The notes under the pieces are model-generated. The model was given only the letters and a program-made list of their open reading frames with translations, searched no databases and was not told where the DNA came from. Of a stretch of 8,294 nt of DNA, positions 1-6,830 are shown piece after piece. A program made the translations under genes and the position numbers. This stretch comes from Alphaproteobacteria bacterium. GTDB taxonomy: Bacteria > Pseudomonadota > Alphaproteobacteria > Rhizobiales > Xanthobacteraceae. The stretch lies in assembly GCA_005883115.1 (NCBI GenBank), contig VAZQ01000390.1:1-8294 (forward strand), given 5' to 3'. Every line of letters starts with the position of its first letter. The first letter of the stretch is position 1.

Positions 1-28
1 TGCTGTGCGCTGGAACGACCTCGTTCAC
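1..28 (-). CDS. Start of a downstream gene, probably the molybdopterin-binding large subunit (partial)
   Basis: A GTG at 28-26 overlaps the stop codon of the [2Fe-2S] subunit gene (TGA at 27-25) in a GTGA arrangement. It opens a frame that runs to the window edge, reading M-N-E-V-V-P-A-H-S. A GGGGGAG Shine-Dalgarno-like stretch lies about 7 bases upstream, inside the end of the preceding gene, which supports translational coupling. In xanthine dehydrogenase/CO dehydrogenase-type operons the small [2Fe-2S] subunit is usually followed by the large molybdopterin subunit or the FAD subunit. The identity is inferred from position only, since nine codons cannot show a domain. Confidence 0.45.
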
Positions 29-507
29 GGCGCCACTCCCCCGGCGTGGAGCTCGGCCGCATATTTCACCGCCTCGATGATTTTGACGTAGCCGGTGCAG
101 CGGCAGATGTTGCTGCCGAGGGCTGCGCGAATCTCGTCCTCGCTGGGCCGGGGGTTGCGCCGCAACAACCCAGCCGACGCCATGATAAATCCGGGCGTGC
201 AATACCCGCACTGAGAGCCGAGCTTCTCGTGAAACCCGCGCTGCACTGCGGAAAGCCGTCCGTCTTGGCCGAGTGATTCGACCGTATCGACGCGCTGGCC
301 GTTGACGCTGCCCGCCAGCGTGAGGCAGGACAACCGGGGCCCGTCATCAACGAGCACGGTACAGGCGCCGCACTCGCCGCCGTCGCAGCCGGTTTTTGTT
401 CCAGTGAGGCCGACGACTTCCCGCAAATAATCCAGCAGCAACAAATTGTCCGGCACCGCGTCGACGCGGCGGCGACTGTTGAGAACAAGTTCGAGAATGC
501 GGGCCAT
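25..507 (-). CDS. (2Fe-2S)-binding small subunit of a xanthine dehydrogenase-family molybdenum hydroxylase
   Basis: This 160-residue protein passes electrons from a molybdopterin active-site subunit towards an acceptor, as CoxS-type subunits do in CO, nicotinate, isoquinoline and aldehyde dehydrogenases. An N-terminal plant-ferredoxin domain holds C41, C46, C49 and C61 (motif CDGGECGACTVLVDDG). A C-terminal helical domain holds the second cluster at C100, C103, C135 and C137 (CGYCTPGF and NICRCTGY). All eight cluster ligands are present and the length is normal. The ATG at 507 is preferred because it gives the family's usual N-terminus (ARILELVLN) and has a GGAAA stretch upstream; an in-frame TTG at 522 would add five residues. 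The enzyme is probably cytoplasmic, since no Tat signal is seen. The substrate cannot be told from this subunit. It is divergent from the ICL/PEP mutase gene. Confidence 0.93.
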   Translation of the reverse strand: MARILELVLNSRRRVDAVPDNLLLLDYLREVVGLTGTKTGCDGGECGACTVLVDDGPRLSCLTLAGSVNGQRVDTVESLGQDGRLSAVQRGFHEKLGSQCGYCTPGFIMASAGLLRRNPRPSEDEIRAALGSNICRCTGYVKIIEAVKYAAELHAGGVAP

Positions 508-610
508 GTGTGCCGTTTCCAAATATCAACATTCGGCACAGCGTTCAAATCGGATGCGGTGACTACTGGCGCAAGAGCAGCTACGCCTGCTGCACGTGCT
601 ATGATCAGGC
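508..610. promoter_or_regulatory. Divergent promoter region between the [2Fe-2S] subunit and the ICL/PEP mutase gene
   Basis: The region between the two divergent start codons should carry both promoters. On the plus strand TGC-TATGAT (597-605) matches an extended -10 element, but no -35 box stands upstream and it lies only five bases before the ATG at 611. On the minus strand TTGAAC (548-543), 17 bases and TATTTG (525-520) form a weak sigma-70-like pair. An inverted repeat AGCAG-N6-CTGCT (576-591) next to the palindrome GCACGTGC (592-599) could be an operator. No regulator gene adjoins it. These are readings by eye, not tested sites. Confidence 0.35.
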
Positions 611-1483
611 ATGCAGACGAAGCCCACATGGAAAGAATTGCTGGCGCGCGGGCAGCCATTGCTGTTGCCCTGCGCGCATGACGCGCTCTCGGCGCGTTTG
701 ATCGAGCGCGCGGGCTTTGCCGCCTATTCGGTCGGGGGCTATGCCCTGGTCGGTGCGCGCTACGGTCTACCTGATATCGGACTGGTAGGCTTCGGCGAGA
801 TGAGCGCCGGCATCCGCGACATTATGGCGGCGAGCAGTCTTCCGGTGCTGGTCGACTGCGATGACGGCTACGGCGACGCCAAGAACGTCGCGCGTACCGT
901 CACCGGCTATGAGGCGATGGGTGTGTCGGCGATCTTCATGGAGGACCAGCGCGCGCCCAAACGTTGCGGTCACATGGCCGGCAAGGATGTGATCGAGGCC
1001 GATGTGATGACGGCGAAGTTGCGCGCGGCGGTGGATGCGCGCGAAAGCTCCGATCTCTTTATCATCGCCCGCACCGACGCCCGGGCGGTGCACGGACTCG
1101 ACGATGCGTTGCGGCGCGCCGAAATGTACCTCAAGGCCGGTGCCGACGGGCTGTTTATCGAGGCACCGCAATCGGTCGAGGAGCTGGCGCAGATCGGGCG
1201 CACGTTTCAGGGGGTGCCGCAGATCGCCAACATGCTCGAGGGTGGCGGCCGCACGCCGGTGCTGCCGCCGCATGAGCTCTACCGTCTCGGCTTCGCCATG
1301 ATCGCCTATCCGACCTCGCTGATCTTTCGCGTCGCCCGGACGATCGAGACTGCGCTCGCCGATCTCAAGGCCGGTCGACCCGCGGATAACAGTGCCGTTG
1401 TCGATTTCGAGGCGTTCAAGGATATCGTCTCGCTCGCGCGCTGGGCCGGTGTCGAGCGACGAAGCGGGACTGCGGGAAAATGA
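611..1483 (+). CDS. Isocitrate lyase/PEP mutase superfamily enzyme (2-methylisocitrate or dimethylmalate lyase-like)
   Basis: This 290-residue protein has a single-domain TIM barrel of the ICL/PEP mutase superfamily, whose members make or cut C-C or C-P bonds next to a carboxylate with Mg2+. Visible motifs are the acidic metal loop VDCDDGYG (D82, D84, D85), MED at 110-112, the lyase signature KRCGH (117-121) with the catalytic-type C119, RTDAR (154-158), and ANMLEGG (206-212) followed by RTP. The Cys-containing KRCGH loop points to a lyase rather than a phosphonomutase. The ANMLEGG stretch resembles the dimethylmalate lyase/oxaloacetate-hydrolase branch more than PrpB, so the substrate is open. 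No prpC or prpD gene is near, which argues against a methylcitrate-cycle role. There is no clear ribosome binding site before the ATG. The stop overlaps the start of the binding-protein gene (ATGA), so the two form an operon. Confidence 0.9.
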   Translation: MQTKPTWKELLARGQPLLLPCAHDALSARLIERAGFAAYSVGGYALVGARYGLPDIGLVGFGEMSAGIRDIMAASSLPVLVDCDDGYGDAKNVARTVTGYEAMGVSAIFMEDQRAPKRCGHMAGKDVIEADVMTAKLRAAVDARESSDLFIIARTDARAVHGLDDALRRAEMYLKAGADGLFIEAPQSVEELAQIGRTFQGVPQIANMLEGGGRTPVLPPHELYRLGFAMIAYPTSLIFRVARTIETALADLKAGRPADNSAVVDFEAFKDIVSLARWAGVERRSGTAGK

Positions 1484-2482
1484 TGCTGAGGGCCGTCCTC
1501 AAAAGCGTTCTCGCGGCCGCCATCGTATTCTTAGTTGTGAGGGCGCCGATAGTCGCGAGCGCGCAGGATACAAAGCCGGAATTATCGCGCGTGCGCCTCG
1601 CGGTCGGCGGCAAGCCCGCGCTGTTCTATCTGCCGCTGACAGTGACGGAGCGGCTCGGCTATTTCCGCGACGCCGGCCTCGACGTGGAGATCTCCGACTT
1701 CCCCGGTGGGGCGCGCGCGCTCCAGGCCTTGATCGGCGGCAGCGCCGACGTGGTGACCGGCGCCTTTGATCACACCATCCAGATGCAGGCAAAGAACCAG
1801 CCGATCGTCGCCGTGGTGCAGCTCGGCCAATTTCCCGGTTACGTGCTCGGCGTGCTGACGGCAAAAGCGCAGACCGGTGACGGCGCCCGGCTCGAGCACG
1901 CATTTCATGGTGCAGCATCTGATGGTGAAGAACGGCCTCAAACGCGAAGATGCATCCTTCGTCGGGATCGGCGCCTCGGCCAGCGCGGTCGCGGCGGTCC
2001 AGCGCGGCGAGATCGACGCCATCGTCAATGTCGATCCGGTGATCAGCATCCTTGAGAGCCAAGGCCTCATCAAACTTGTGGCGGACACTCGCACGCTCGC
2101 CGGAACCCGCGAAGTGTTCGGCGGTGCCTATCCGGCCGCGGTGCTTTATGCGCAGCGCGCTTTTCTTGAGGAGAAACCGCGCACCACGCAAGCGTTGGTG
2201 AATGCACTGCTGCGCGGACTCAAATGGATCGGCGGTCGATCGGCGGCCGAGGTCGCAGCGGTCATGCCCTCGGAGTACGCGCTCGGCAACAAGGCGATTT
2301 ATGAGCAGTCAATCACAAAGAGCTTGCCGATGTATTCCCGCGACGGCCGATTTGCCGGGGACGGCGCCGAGACTGCCTATACCGTGCTCAAGGCCTTTGA
2401 CCCCGACGTGGGCAGCGCCAAAGTCGACGTTTCCGCCACCTACACCAACGCATTTGTCGAGAAGGCGCCGGCGCAGCCGTAA
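1480..2482 (+). pseudogene. NMT1/SsuA-type ABC transporter substrate-binding protein, frameshifted by an internal deletion
   Basis: The gene encodes a periplasmic binding protein of the NMT1/THI5-like family, whose members feed ABC importers for sulfonates, pyrimidines, aromatic acids and similar small molecules. The first frame (from the ATG at 1480, overlapping the preceding stop) has a signal peptide ending in ASA before QDTKPE, then family blocks such as YLPLTVTERLGYF and GGSADVVTGAFDH. After about residue 130 that frame turns to nonsense and stops at 2055. The family sequence resumes in the +2 frame at 1877 (VTAPGSSTHFM) and runs to 2482, ending TYTNAFVEKA. Relatives carry a block of roughly 13-15 residues of the type 'SxADLKGKKxG' between these halves, absent here. 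The total length is also one base over a multiple of three. An out-of-frame deletion of about 41-44 bases best explains both. The second part has no signal peptide, so neither fragment should work alone. A sequencing or assembly error is the alternative. No permease or ATPase gene is adjacent. Confidence 0.8.
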
Positions 2483-2507
2483 GGGGCTGCCAATCTTGTT
2501 ACCCCTT
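2481..2507 (+). terminator. Possible weak stem-loop after the broken binding-protein gene
   Basis: AAGGGG (2481-2486) and CCCCTT (2502-2507) can pair across a 15-base loop immediately after the stop codon. There is no T-tract after the stem, so it is a poor intrinsic terminator. It may only be a 3'-end stabilising hairpin or chance. Confidence 0.2.
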
Positions 2508-2565
2508 CCGGAATTGAAGCGCCCAGGACGACCTGTCATTCTATCTTACTGAATGTCCAGACAAT

Positions 2566-2632
2566 TTGGCAAAAAGATATATCTTGCGCTAATCCGATTT
2601 TGATATATCTTATGATACATCGGATATGGAGG
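2566..2632 (+). promoter_or_regulatory. Promoter, putative metal-responsive operator and Shine-Dalgarno of the PadR gene
   Basis: This AT-rich island in GC-rich DNA holds three copies of an 8-bp self-palindrome: GATATATC at 2576-2583 (within the 12-bp perfect palindrome AAGATATATCTT, 2574-2585), GATATATC at 2602-2609 and GATACATC at 2614-2621. GATATATCTT is a direct repeat at 2576 and 2602, 26 bp apart. A second inverted repeat, ATCCGAT (2592-2598) with ATCGGAT (2619-2625), frames the inner copies. TTGGCA (2566-2571), 18 bases and TAATCC (2590-2595) is a tentative promoter, which would place the first palindrome between -35 and -10. GGAGG (2628-2632) is a strong ribosome binding site six bases before the ATG. 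Repeated sites upstream of their own gene are typical for autoregulated PadR proteins; E. coli YqjI represses its own promoter. Confidence 0.6.
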
Positions 2633-2638
2633 ACCAAC

Positions 2639-3256
2639 ATGTTTGGCATGAGACATTCCCACGGGTGCGCGTCGGGCGGCATGTTGGCCGCTCGCCGCGG
2701 CTGGCGCGGCCACTTCGGCCAGGGCCAGGGCTGGGGCGGGCGTCACGGCATGGGCGGCAACATGATGCGCGCCGGTCGCATGTTGGCGCAGGGCGACCTG
2801 CGCCTGATCGCGCTCGCGCTCATCGCGGAGCAGCCGCGCCATGGCTACGAGATCATCAAGGTGCTCGAAGAAAAGACTGCCGGCTGGTACTCGCCCAGCC
2901 CCGGCATCGTTTATCCCACGCTGACCTATCTCGAGGAGGCCGGCTACGTCACTGCGGCGGCGGAGGGCGCCAAGAAGCTCTACACCATCACCGACGAAGG
3001 CCGCGCCTATATCGATGCAAATCGCGATTTCGTTGAGGCCGTGCTCGAGCGTCTTGCCGCGATTGGCGAGAAGGTGGCGCGCATGCGCCGTCGCTTCGGC
3101 GAAGATGACGAGCGCCGCGCGATGCCGCCGCTCGTGCGGGCGGCACTCGAGAACCTGCGCGAGGTCGCGGCCGAGCGCCTCGATGCCGACGCGGAGGCGG
3201 AAGCGAAGGTCGTCGAGGTGTTGGCGCGCGCGGCAGCGGAGCTGAAAAAGGCGTGA
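2639..3256 (+). CDS. PadR-family transcriptional regulator, YqjI-like, with His/Gly-rich N-terminus
   Basis: This 205-residue protein is a DNA-binding repressor. Residues 1-50 form a low-complexity Gly/Arg/Met segment with H6, H8, C10, H25 and H36. Residues 51-120 are the PadR winged helix, with QGDLRLIALALI, HGYEIIKVLEEKT (68-80), the hallmark YSPSPGIVYPTLTYLEEAGY and a wing ending KKLYTITDEG. The remainder is a long helical, charged dimerisation region. This order, an N-terminal metal-binding-like tail plus a PadR domain, is that of E. coli YqjI, a nickel-responsive repressor of the ferric reductase gene yqjH. The tail here has fewer His and only one Cys, so metal sensing is an inference. 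The ATG at 2639 is chosen for its GGAGG six bases upstream; the longer TTG frame from 2600 would run through the operator. No siderophore-interacting reductase or transporter adjoins it, so its target is probably elsewhere. Confidence 0.9.
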   Translation: MFGMRHSHGCASGGMLAARRGWRGHFGQGQGWGGRHGMGGNMMRAGRMLAQGDLRLIALALIAEQPRHGYEIIKVLEEKTAGWYSPSPGIVYPTLTYLEEAGYVTAAAEGAKKLYTITDEGRAYIDANRDFVEAVLERLAAIGEKVARMRRRFGEDDERRAMPPLVRAALENLREVAAERLDADAEAEAKVVEVLARAAAELKKA

Positions 3257-3287
3257 GCAGCCGGTAGGCTCAGGGCATGAAACGCGA

Positions 3288-3309
3288 CTGACGGCGAACG
3301 CGCCGAACA
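3288..3309. terminator. Possible stem-loop between convergent genes
   Basis: CGGCG-AACG-CGCCG (3292-3305) forms a five-pair hairpin, and flanking CTG and CAG bases could extend it with a bulge. It lies in the 77-bp gap between the convergent PadR and binding-protein genes, where a bidirectional terminator would be expected. No T-tract follows on either strand, so the call is weak. Confidence 0.3.
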
Positions 3310-3333
3310 GATTAGGCAGCGGAGTGTGGCCGC

Positions 3334-4341
3334 CTATTGCAAGCGCTTCGCGGCCTCTTCCACCATGCTCAGGTCCGTCTGCTTTCTGACGTCGGGCGCC
3401 GCTTTGACGAAGCCCAAGTCGCGCGTCATGTCGACATTCTTCTGCAGTGCCGCCAGATCCGGCAGCATGTTCCGATCGTGATAGGCGTCGCGCTTGGTGA
3501 ACAGCCAATCGAAACGTTCGGGCGGCTGCTTGGTGACGCGGCCCGCGATTTCGATGGCCTCCTTATGATTGTTCGGATCGAGGAACCAGCGCGTGATGCG
3601 CAGCGTATCCTCCATGAAGTCGACCACGGCGGCACGATTCTTGTCGAGAAACGGCTTGCGCGCGGTCCACACGATCATGTCGGTGATGCCGATGGCATCG
3701 CGCTGGATGAACAGGGTGCGTCCGATTTTGCGCAACTCGGGATCGTAGGAGAAGGGAATGACTGCGGGGATCAGGTCCACCTTCTTCTCTGAGAGCATGG
3801 CTCGCATGGTCGGGAAGGGGGACTCGATCATTGTATAATCGCGTTTGTCCTCGAGGCCGAACTTGCGCAGCATCGCACGCATGGCGACGTCGACCGCGCT
3901 GCCGGCCGCATTGGTCATCACGATCTTGCCCTTCAGATCCTCGACTTTCTTGATGGGGCCATCAGCGAGCACCATGAACTCCTGCGAGTAATAACCCTCG
4001 ACGCCATCGCGGAACTCGTCGGCTATGATGCGCAGGTCGGCCATGCCGGCGTTCTCAATCGCGATCGCGAGGGTGGAATAGGCGAGGTTGGCGATTTCGA
4101 GTTCGCCATTGGCGAGGGCCGTCACCATCGGTGGGGTGCCGGCATAGCGAGTGGGCTCGAGCGTGTAGGACTTGCCCAGATGCCGCGCCAGATCCTTTTT
4201 CTCCAGCATGATCGACGCCCAGTTGGTGACTGGGGCGACCCATGACAGGCGGATTTTCACGGGTTCGGCGGCCTGCGCCGCGCCGACGCTGAAGAGCGCG
4301 GCGGCACCAAGGATCGCAACGACCAATCGCGGCACACGCAT
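3334..4341 (-). CDS. NMT1/TauA-type ABC transporter substrate-binding protein
   Basis: This 335-residue periplasmic solute-binding protein has a signal peptide MRVPRLVV...AAQA with predicted cleavage after residue 24 (AQA before AEP). It then has the two-lobed NMT1/SsuA fold: IRLSWVAPVTNWASIML near the start, ANGELEIANLAYSTLAIA, and the hinge block VEDLKGKIVMTNAAGSAVD. The length is normal and the frame intact. The start has an AGGAGGAA Shine-Dalgarno immediately upstream. The gene follows the MFS gene by 128 bp on the same strand and may be co-transcribed with it and the decarboxylase. No ABC permease or ATPase lies in the window, so the protein either works with a transporter encoded elsewhere or is an orphan. 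The ligand is unknown; the catabolic neighbours suggest a carboxylic acid. It differs clearly from the broken binding protein at 1480-2482, so the two are not a recent duplication. Confidence 0.9.
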   Translation of the reverse strand: MRVPRLVVAILGAAALFSVGAAQAAEPVKIRLSWVAPVTNWASIMLEKKDLARHLGKSYTLEPTRYAGTPPMVTALANGELEIANLAYSTLAIAIENAGMADLRIIADEFRDGVEGYYSQEFMVLADGPIKKVEDLKGKIVMTNAAGSAVDVAMRAMLRKFGLEDKRDYTMIESPFPTMRAMLSEKKVDLIPAVIPFSYDPELRKIGRTLFIQRDAIGITDMIVWTARKPFLDKNRAAVVDFMEDTLRITRWFLDPNNHKEAIEIAGRVTKQPPERFDWLFTKRDAYHDRNMLPDLAALQKNVDMTRDLGFVKAAPDVRKQTDLSMVEEAAKRLQ

Positions 4342-4465
4342 GGGCTTCCTCCTGTCGGCCCTTTTTTCGCGGCTATGGGCCGATCTCGCTGGACGGTGAC
4401 AAGCGGCGACGGTTCTGGCAAGCGCCGATTTGGCGCAACTCCACCAAACTCGTTAGGGTTTTGGG

Positions 4466-4479
4466 CTCGCTAGGGCGAG
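4466..4479 (-). other. Small hairpin across the MFS gene stop codon
   Basis: On the minus strand CTCGC-CCTA-GCGAG forms a five-pair stem whose loop overlaps the TAG stop (4472-4470). There is no following T-run, so it is unlikely to stop transcription alone. It could cause partial attenuation or slow decay before the 128-bp gap to the binding-protein gene. Confidence 0.2.
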
Positions 4480-5831
4480 GCCTCCTCGAGCACGCGTCCC
4501 TTGGTTTCAACCGCAAATGCCCCGGTGATCGCCGCAGCGATGGCGGCGACGATCGCGAATGTGACAAAGACCGACGGCAGGCCACCGGCGAGCATCATTC
4601 CCACCACCGTTGGTCCGATCATTGATGCAAGTCGCAGCCAAGCCGTGGCGGTGCCCACCCCGAGAGCGCGCACGCGGGTAGGATAGAGTTCGGGGGTGTA
4701 GAGATAGACGCCGATATTGATGGTGCTGATGAAGAAATAAGCGATGGTCATGAAGGCCAGCACCTGCTCCGCGCTCGGAGCAGGGAAGAACGCGAGTGCG
4801 CCCAAAGCCAGCGCCGCGGCCACGAAAGAGACGGCGAACCAAGGCCGCCGGCCGACATGATCGATGGTCAACGCGCAGATCAGCGTGCCGAGCAGACCGA
4901 CTGCCTGTGTGATCAAACCGTAGCGCAGCGAAACATCGAGCGGCAGCTTGAACACGGTTCGATACAACGTGGGCAACCAGATCGACAGACCGTAGTTCAC
5001 GAAATAGGCCGCAAACCAGATCACCCATACCACCAGGGTGCGGCGCAGATAGAAGGGGCCGAAGAGATCGGACCAGGAAGCCGCTTTGTCGGAGGCGGAG
5101 ACGACCGGCTTCACCGGCGGCAGCGGCTGGCGAGTCGCCTTCTGGGTTTCGTTTTCGATCAGGGACAGTGCGGCCTCGGCCTCGGCATCGCGGCCGTGCA
5201 CCGCCAGCCAGCGCGGAGATTCCGGCAAGAGGCTGCGCAGCACGAGCGCGAGGAGCGCCGGCAGCGCGCCGATGACGAACATGTACTGCCAGCCGAGGTG
5301 CGGAACGACCCACAGCCCGCTGAGGCTTGCCGCCACCAGGCCCACCGGAAACACGAGTTCGTACAAAAGCACGAAGCGGCCACGGCCCTGCGCCTTTGCG
5401 AGCTCGCTGATGAAGACGGCGGCGACCGGCACCTCCCCGCCAAGTCCAATCCCTTGGATGGTGCGCAACACCAGCAACGACCCGTAATCCCACGCGAACG
5501 CGCAGGCAAGACTCATCAAGGCGAACAGCGCGATCGAGCCGACCATGGCTTTCATGCGGCCGTAGCGTTCCGCGATCCAGCCGAACAGCAGCGCGCCGAG
5601 CAATTGCCCGAGGAAGCCGGCGGAGATCATCAGCCCGATCTCCGGCGGGGTCAGCTTCCATAGCGGGACGATGACCGGAAGCACCGATGCGATCACCAGC
5701 GCGTCGAACGCATCGAAGAATGTTGCGACGCCCACGATGATGCGCGCCTTCACCTGCCACGACGAAGTGGGCAGGCGCTCGAGCCGCGCGACGATATCAT
5801 CGACCGTCGAGCGAGCGCTCACAGCGTCCAT
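4470..5831 (-). CDS. MFS transporter, aromatic acid/metabolite:H+ symporter type
   Basis: This 453-residue inner-membrane carrier has about 12 hydrophobic segments and a central cytoplasmic loop (around residues 205-255). The first helix carries acidic residues (FFDAFDAL, D40 and D43), comparable to the DGxD region of PcaK-type aromatic acid symporters. MFS motif A is GWIAERYGRMKAM (84-96), with a second copy IDHVGRRP (323-330). RTIQGIGLGGEVP (123-135), PESPRWL (203-209), PELYPTRVRALGVG (380-393) and ETKGRVLEE (442-450) are typical of the sugar porter/AAHS/SV2-like group. GGGAGGAAA precedes the ATG. It lies 33 bp after the decarboxylase gene and is almost certainly co-transcribed with it, so it probably imports that enzyme's substrate or a precursor. 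Aromatic acid uptake is an inference; dicarboxylates or other organic acids are possible. Confidence 0.92.
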   Translation of the reverse strand: MDAVSARSTVDDIVARLERLPTSSWQVKARIIVGVATFFDAFDALVIASVLPVIVPLWKLTPPEIGLMISAGFLGQLLGALLFGWIAERYGRMKAMVGSIALFALMSLACAFAWDYGSLLVLRTIQGIGLGGEVPVAAVFISELAKAQGRGRFVLLYELVFPVGLVAASLSGLWVVPHLGWQYMFVIGALPALLALVLRSLLPESPRWLAVHGRDAEAEAALSLIENETQKATRQPLPPVKPVVSASDKAASWSDLFGPFYLRRTLVVWVIWFAAYFVNYGLSIWLPTLYRTVFKLPLDVSLRYGLITQAVGLLGTLICALTIDHVGRRPWFAVSFVAAALALGALAFFPAPSAEQVLAFMTIAYFFISTINIGVYLYTPELYPTRVRALGVGTATAWLRLASMIGPTVVGMMLAGGLPSVFVTFAIVAAIAAAITGAFAVETKGRVLEEASP

Positions 5832-5864
5832 AGTTTCCTCCCGGCCTTAGATGCTGTCGACGCG

Positions 5865-6830
5865 TTATCCGCGCGGTAATCTCAGAAGCGTTGCCGCGGT
5901 GTCGAAGCAGATGGCATTTCGCACGCTCGTCTCAAGCGGCACGTTGTCGATGAAATGTCCGGCTTCCTCTACCATCTCGAATGGGTAATCGGCGGCGAAC
6001 ATCACGCGGTCATGGCCGAGTGCGTTGATCGTGCAATTGAGCGGCTCGGCGGCGCACATCCCCGACGTCGCTACTACGACATTCTCTTTGACATACTCTG
6101 AAGGCCGCTTCGCTAGCTTGACCGCATAAAAGTCCGGTCCGGTGCGGCTATCAAAACGCCATAGCAAAAACGGCAGCGTTTCGCCCAAATGGCCGAGCGC
6201 AAGCCGCGCGCGCGGGAAGCGATCGAAAACGCCTCCGAATATGATACGCAACGCGTGCGAGCCGGTCTCGAATGTCCATTCCCACGTCGCCCGCCGCAGT
6301 CCCTTGTAGCCGTCCAGCACGGGCGCAGGCGTGACGGGATCGGCCGGGTGCAGATAGATGAGCGCGTCGAGCGCCTGTGCTCGTTCCCAGAACGGATCCA
6401 GGGATGGATCGTCAAGGTACTTCCCGTTGGTATGGCCGTTGACCATCGCGCCGCAGAATTTGAGCTCGCGCATTGAGCGTTCGAGTTCGTCCGCGGCGGC
6501 GGCGGCGTCCTGCATGGCCAGATGCGCCAAGCCGGAGTAGCGTTGCGGGCGCTTTGCAATTTCACGCGCTAGAAAATCGTTGGCGGAGCGCGCCTTGTCA
6601 CAGGCGGTCTTGGTGTCGCGTTCGGCCTGCACGCCCGGTCCTGCTAACGACAGTACACAATGCTCGATGCCGGCGCGCTCCATCGCCTCGAGCCGCATCT
6701 CACCGAAGTCGGTCAGCCGCGCGAGAAACGCCTCGCGCTTATGCGTCGGCAGGTCCGCGACCGTCGGCGCCCAATACTCTTCGAAGCCGGGGCAGAGGCA
6801 GTGCTCCTCGACTGCGATCTTCTTGACCAT
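5865..6830 (-). CDS. Amidohydrolase-family metal-dependent decarboxylase (gamma-resorcylate/ACMSD-like)
   Basis: This 321-residue cytoplasmic TIM-barrel enzyme belongs to the amidohydrolase 2 (ACMSD) family, which decarboxylates aromatic or muconate-type acids. Metal and catalytic positions match the pattern known for gamma-resorcylate (2,6-dihydroxybenzoate) decarboxylase: E8 and H10 in AVEEH, H161 in IYLHPADP, H214 in LGHLGE and D281 in FAADYPFE. The spacing of these residues is within a few positions of that enzyme, and collinear blocks such as LSLAGPGVQAE, ARSANDFLA and ETGSHALR also follow it. A reversible non-oxidative decarboxylase of a hydroxybenzoate-like acid is therefore the best guess, but hydrolytic relatives exist and the exact substrate cannot be read. 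The first gene of a minus-strand operon (decarboxylase, MFS, binding protein), it starts at an ATG with GGGAGGAAC directly upstream. Confidence 0.88.
   Translation of the reverse strand: MVKKIAVEEHCLCPGFEEYWAPTVADLPTHKREAFLARLTDFGEMRLEAMERAGIEHCVLSLAGPGVQAERDTKTACDKARSANDFLAREIAKRPQRYSGLAHLAMQDAAAAADELERSMRELKFCGAMVNGHTNGKYLDDPSLDPFWERAQALDALIYLHPADPVTPAPVLDGYKGLRRATWEWTFETGSHALRIIFGGVFDRFPRARLALGHLGETLPFLLWRFDSRTGPDFYAVKLAKRPSEYVKENVVVATSGMCAAEPLNCTINALGHDRVMFAADYPFEMVEEAGHFIDNVPLETSVRNAICFDTAATLLRLPRG

Noticed and set aside
66..659. Minus-strand open frame of 197 codons across the divergent promoter region
   Set aside because: It overlaps the [2Fe-2S] subunit in another frame and the start of the ICL/PEP mutase gene, and shows no family motif.
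611..1483. Methylcitrate-cycle prpB assignment
   Set aside because: The family fits, but no prpC, prpD or prpR lies nearby and the ANMLEGG region is unlike PrpB, so no symbol was given.
1877..2482. A separate 201-residue gene starting at the GTG at 1877
   Set aside because: It begins in the middle of the binding-protein fold with no signal peptide and no ribosome binding site, so it is the second half of the broken gene.
1480..2482. Programmed ribosomal frameshift in the binding protein
   Set aside because: No slippery heptamer or downstream pseudoknot is evident and a conserved block is missing, so deletion explains it better.
2600..2638. Earlier TTG start for the PadR regulator
   Set aside because: It would translate the operator and promoter palindromes; the ATG at 2639 has GGAGG at ideal distance.
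2546..3508. Long minus-strand open frame of 320 codons
   Set aside because: It is antisense to the well-supported PadR gene and its operator, with low-complexity Arg/Ala/His composition typical of shadow frames in GC-rich DNA.
4857..5663. Plus-strand open frame of 268 codons inside the MFS gene
   Set aside because: It is antisense to a transporter with clear MFS motifs; its translation is rich in Gln, Arg and His with no domain.
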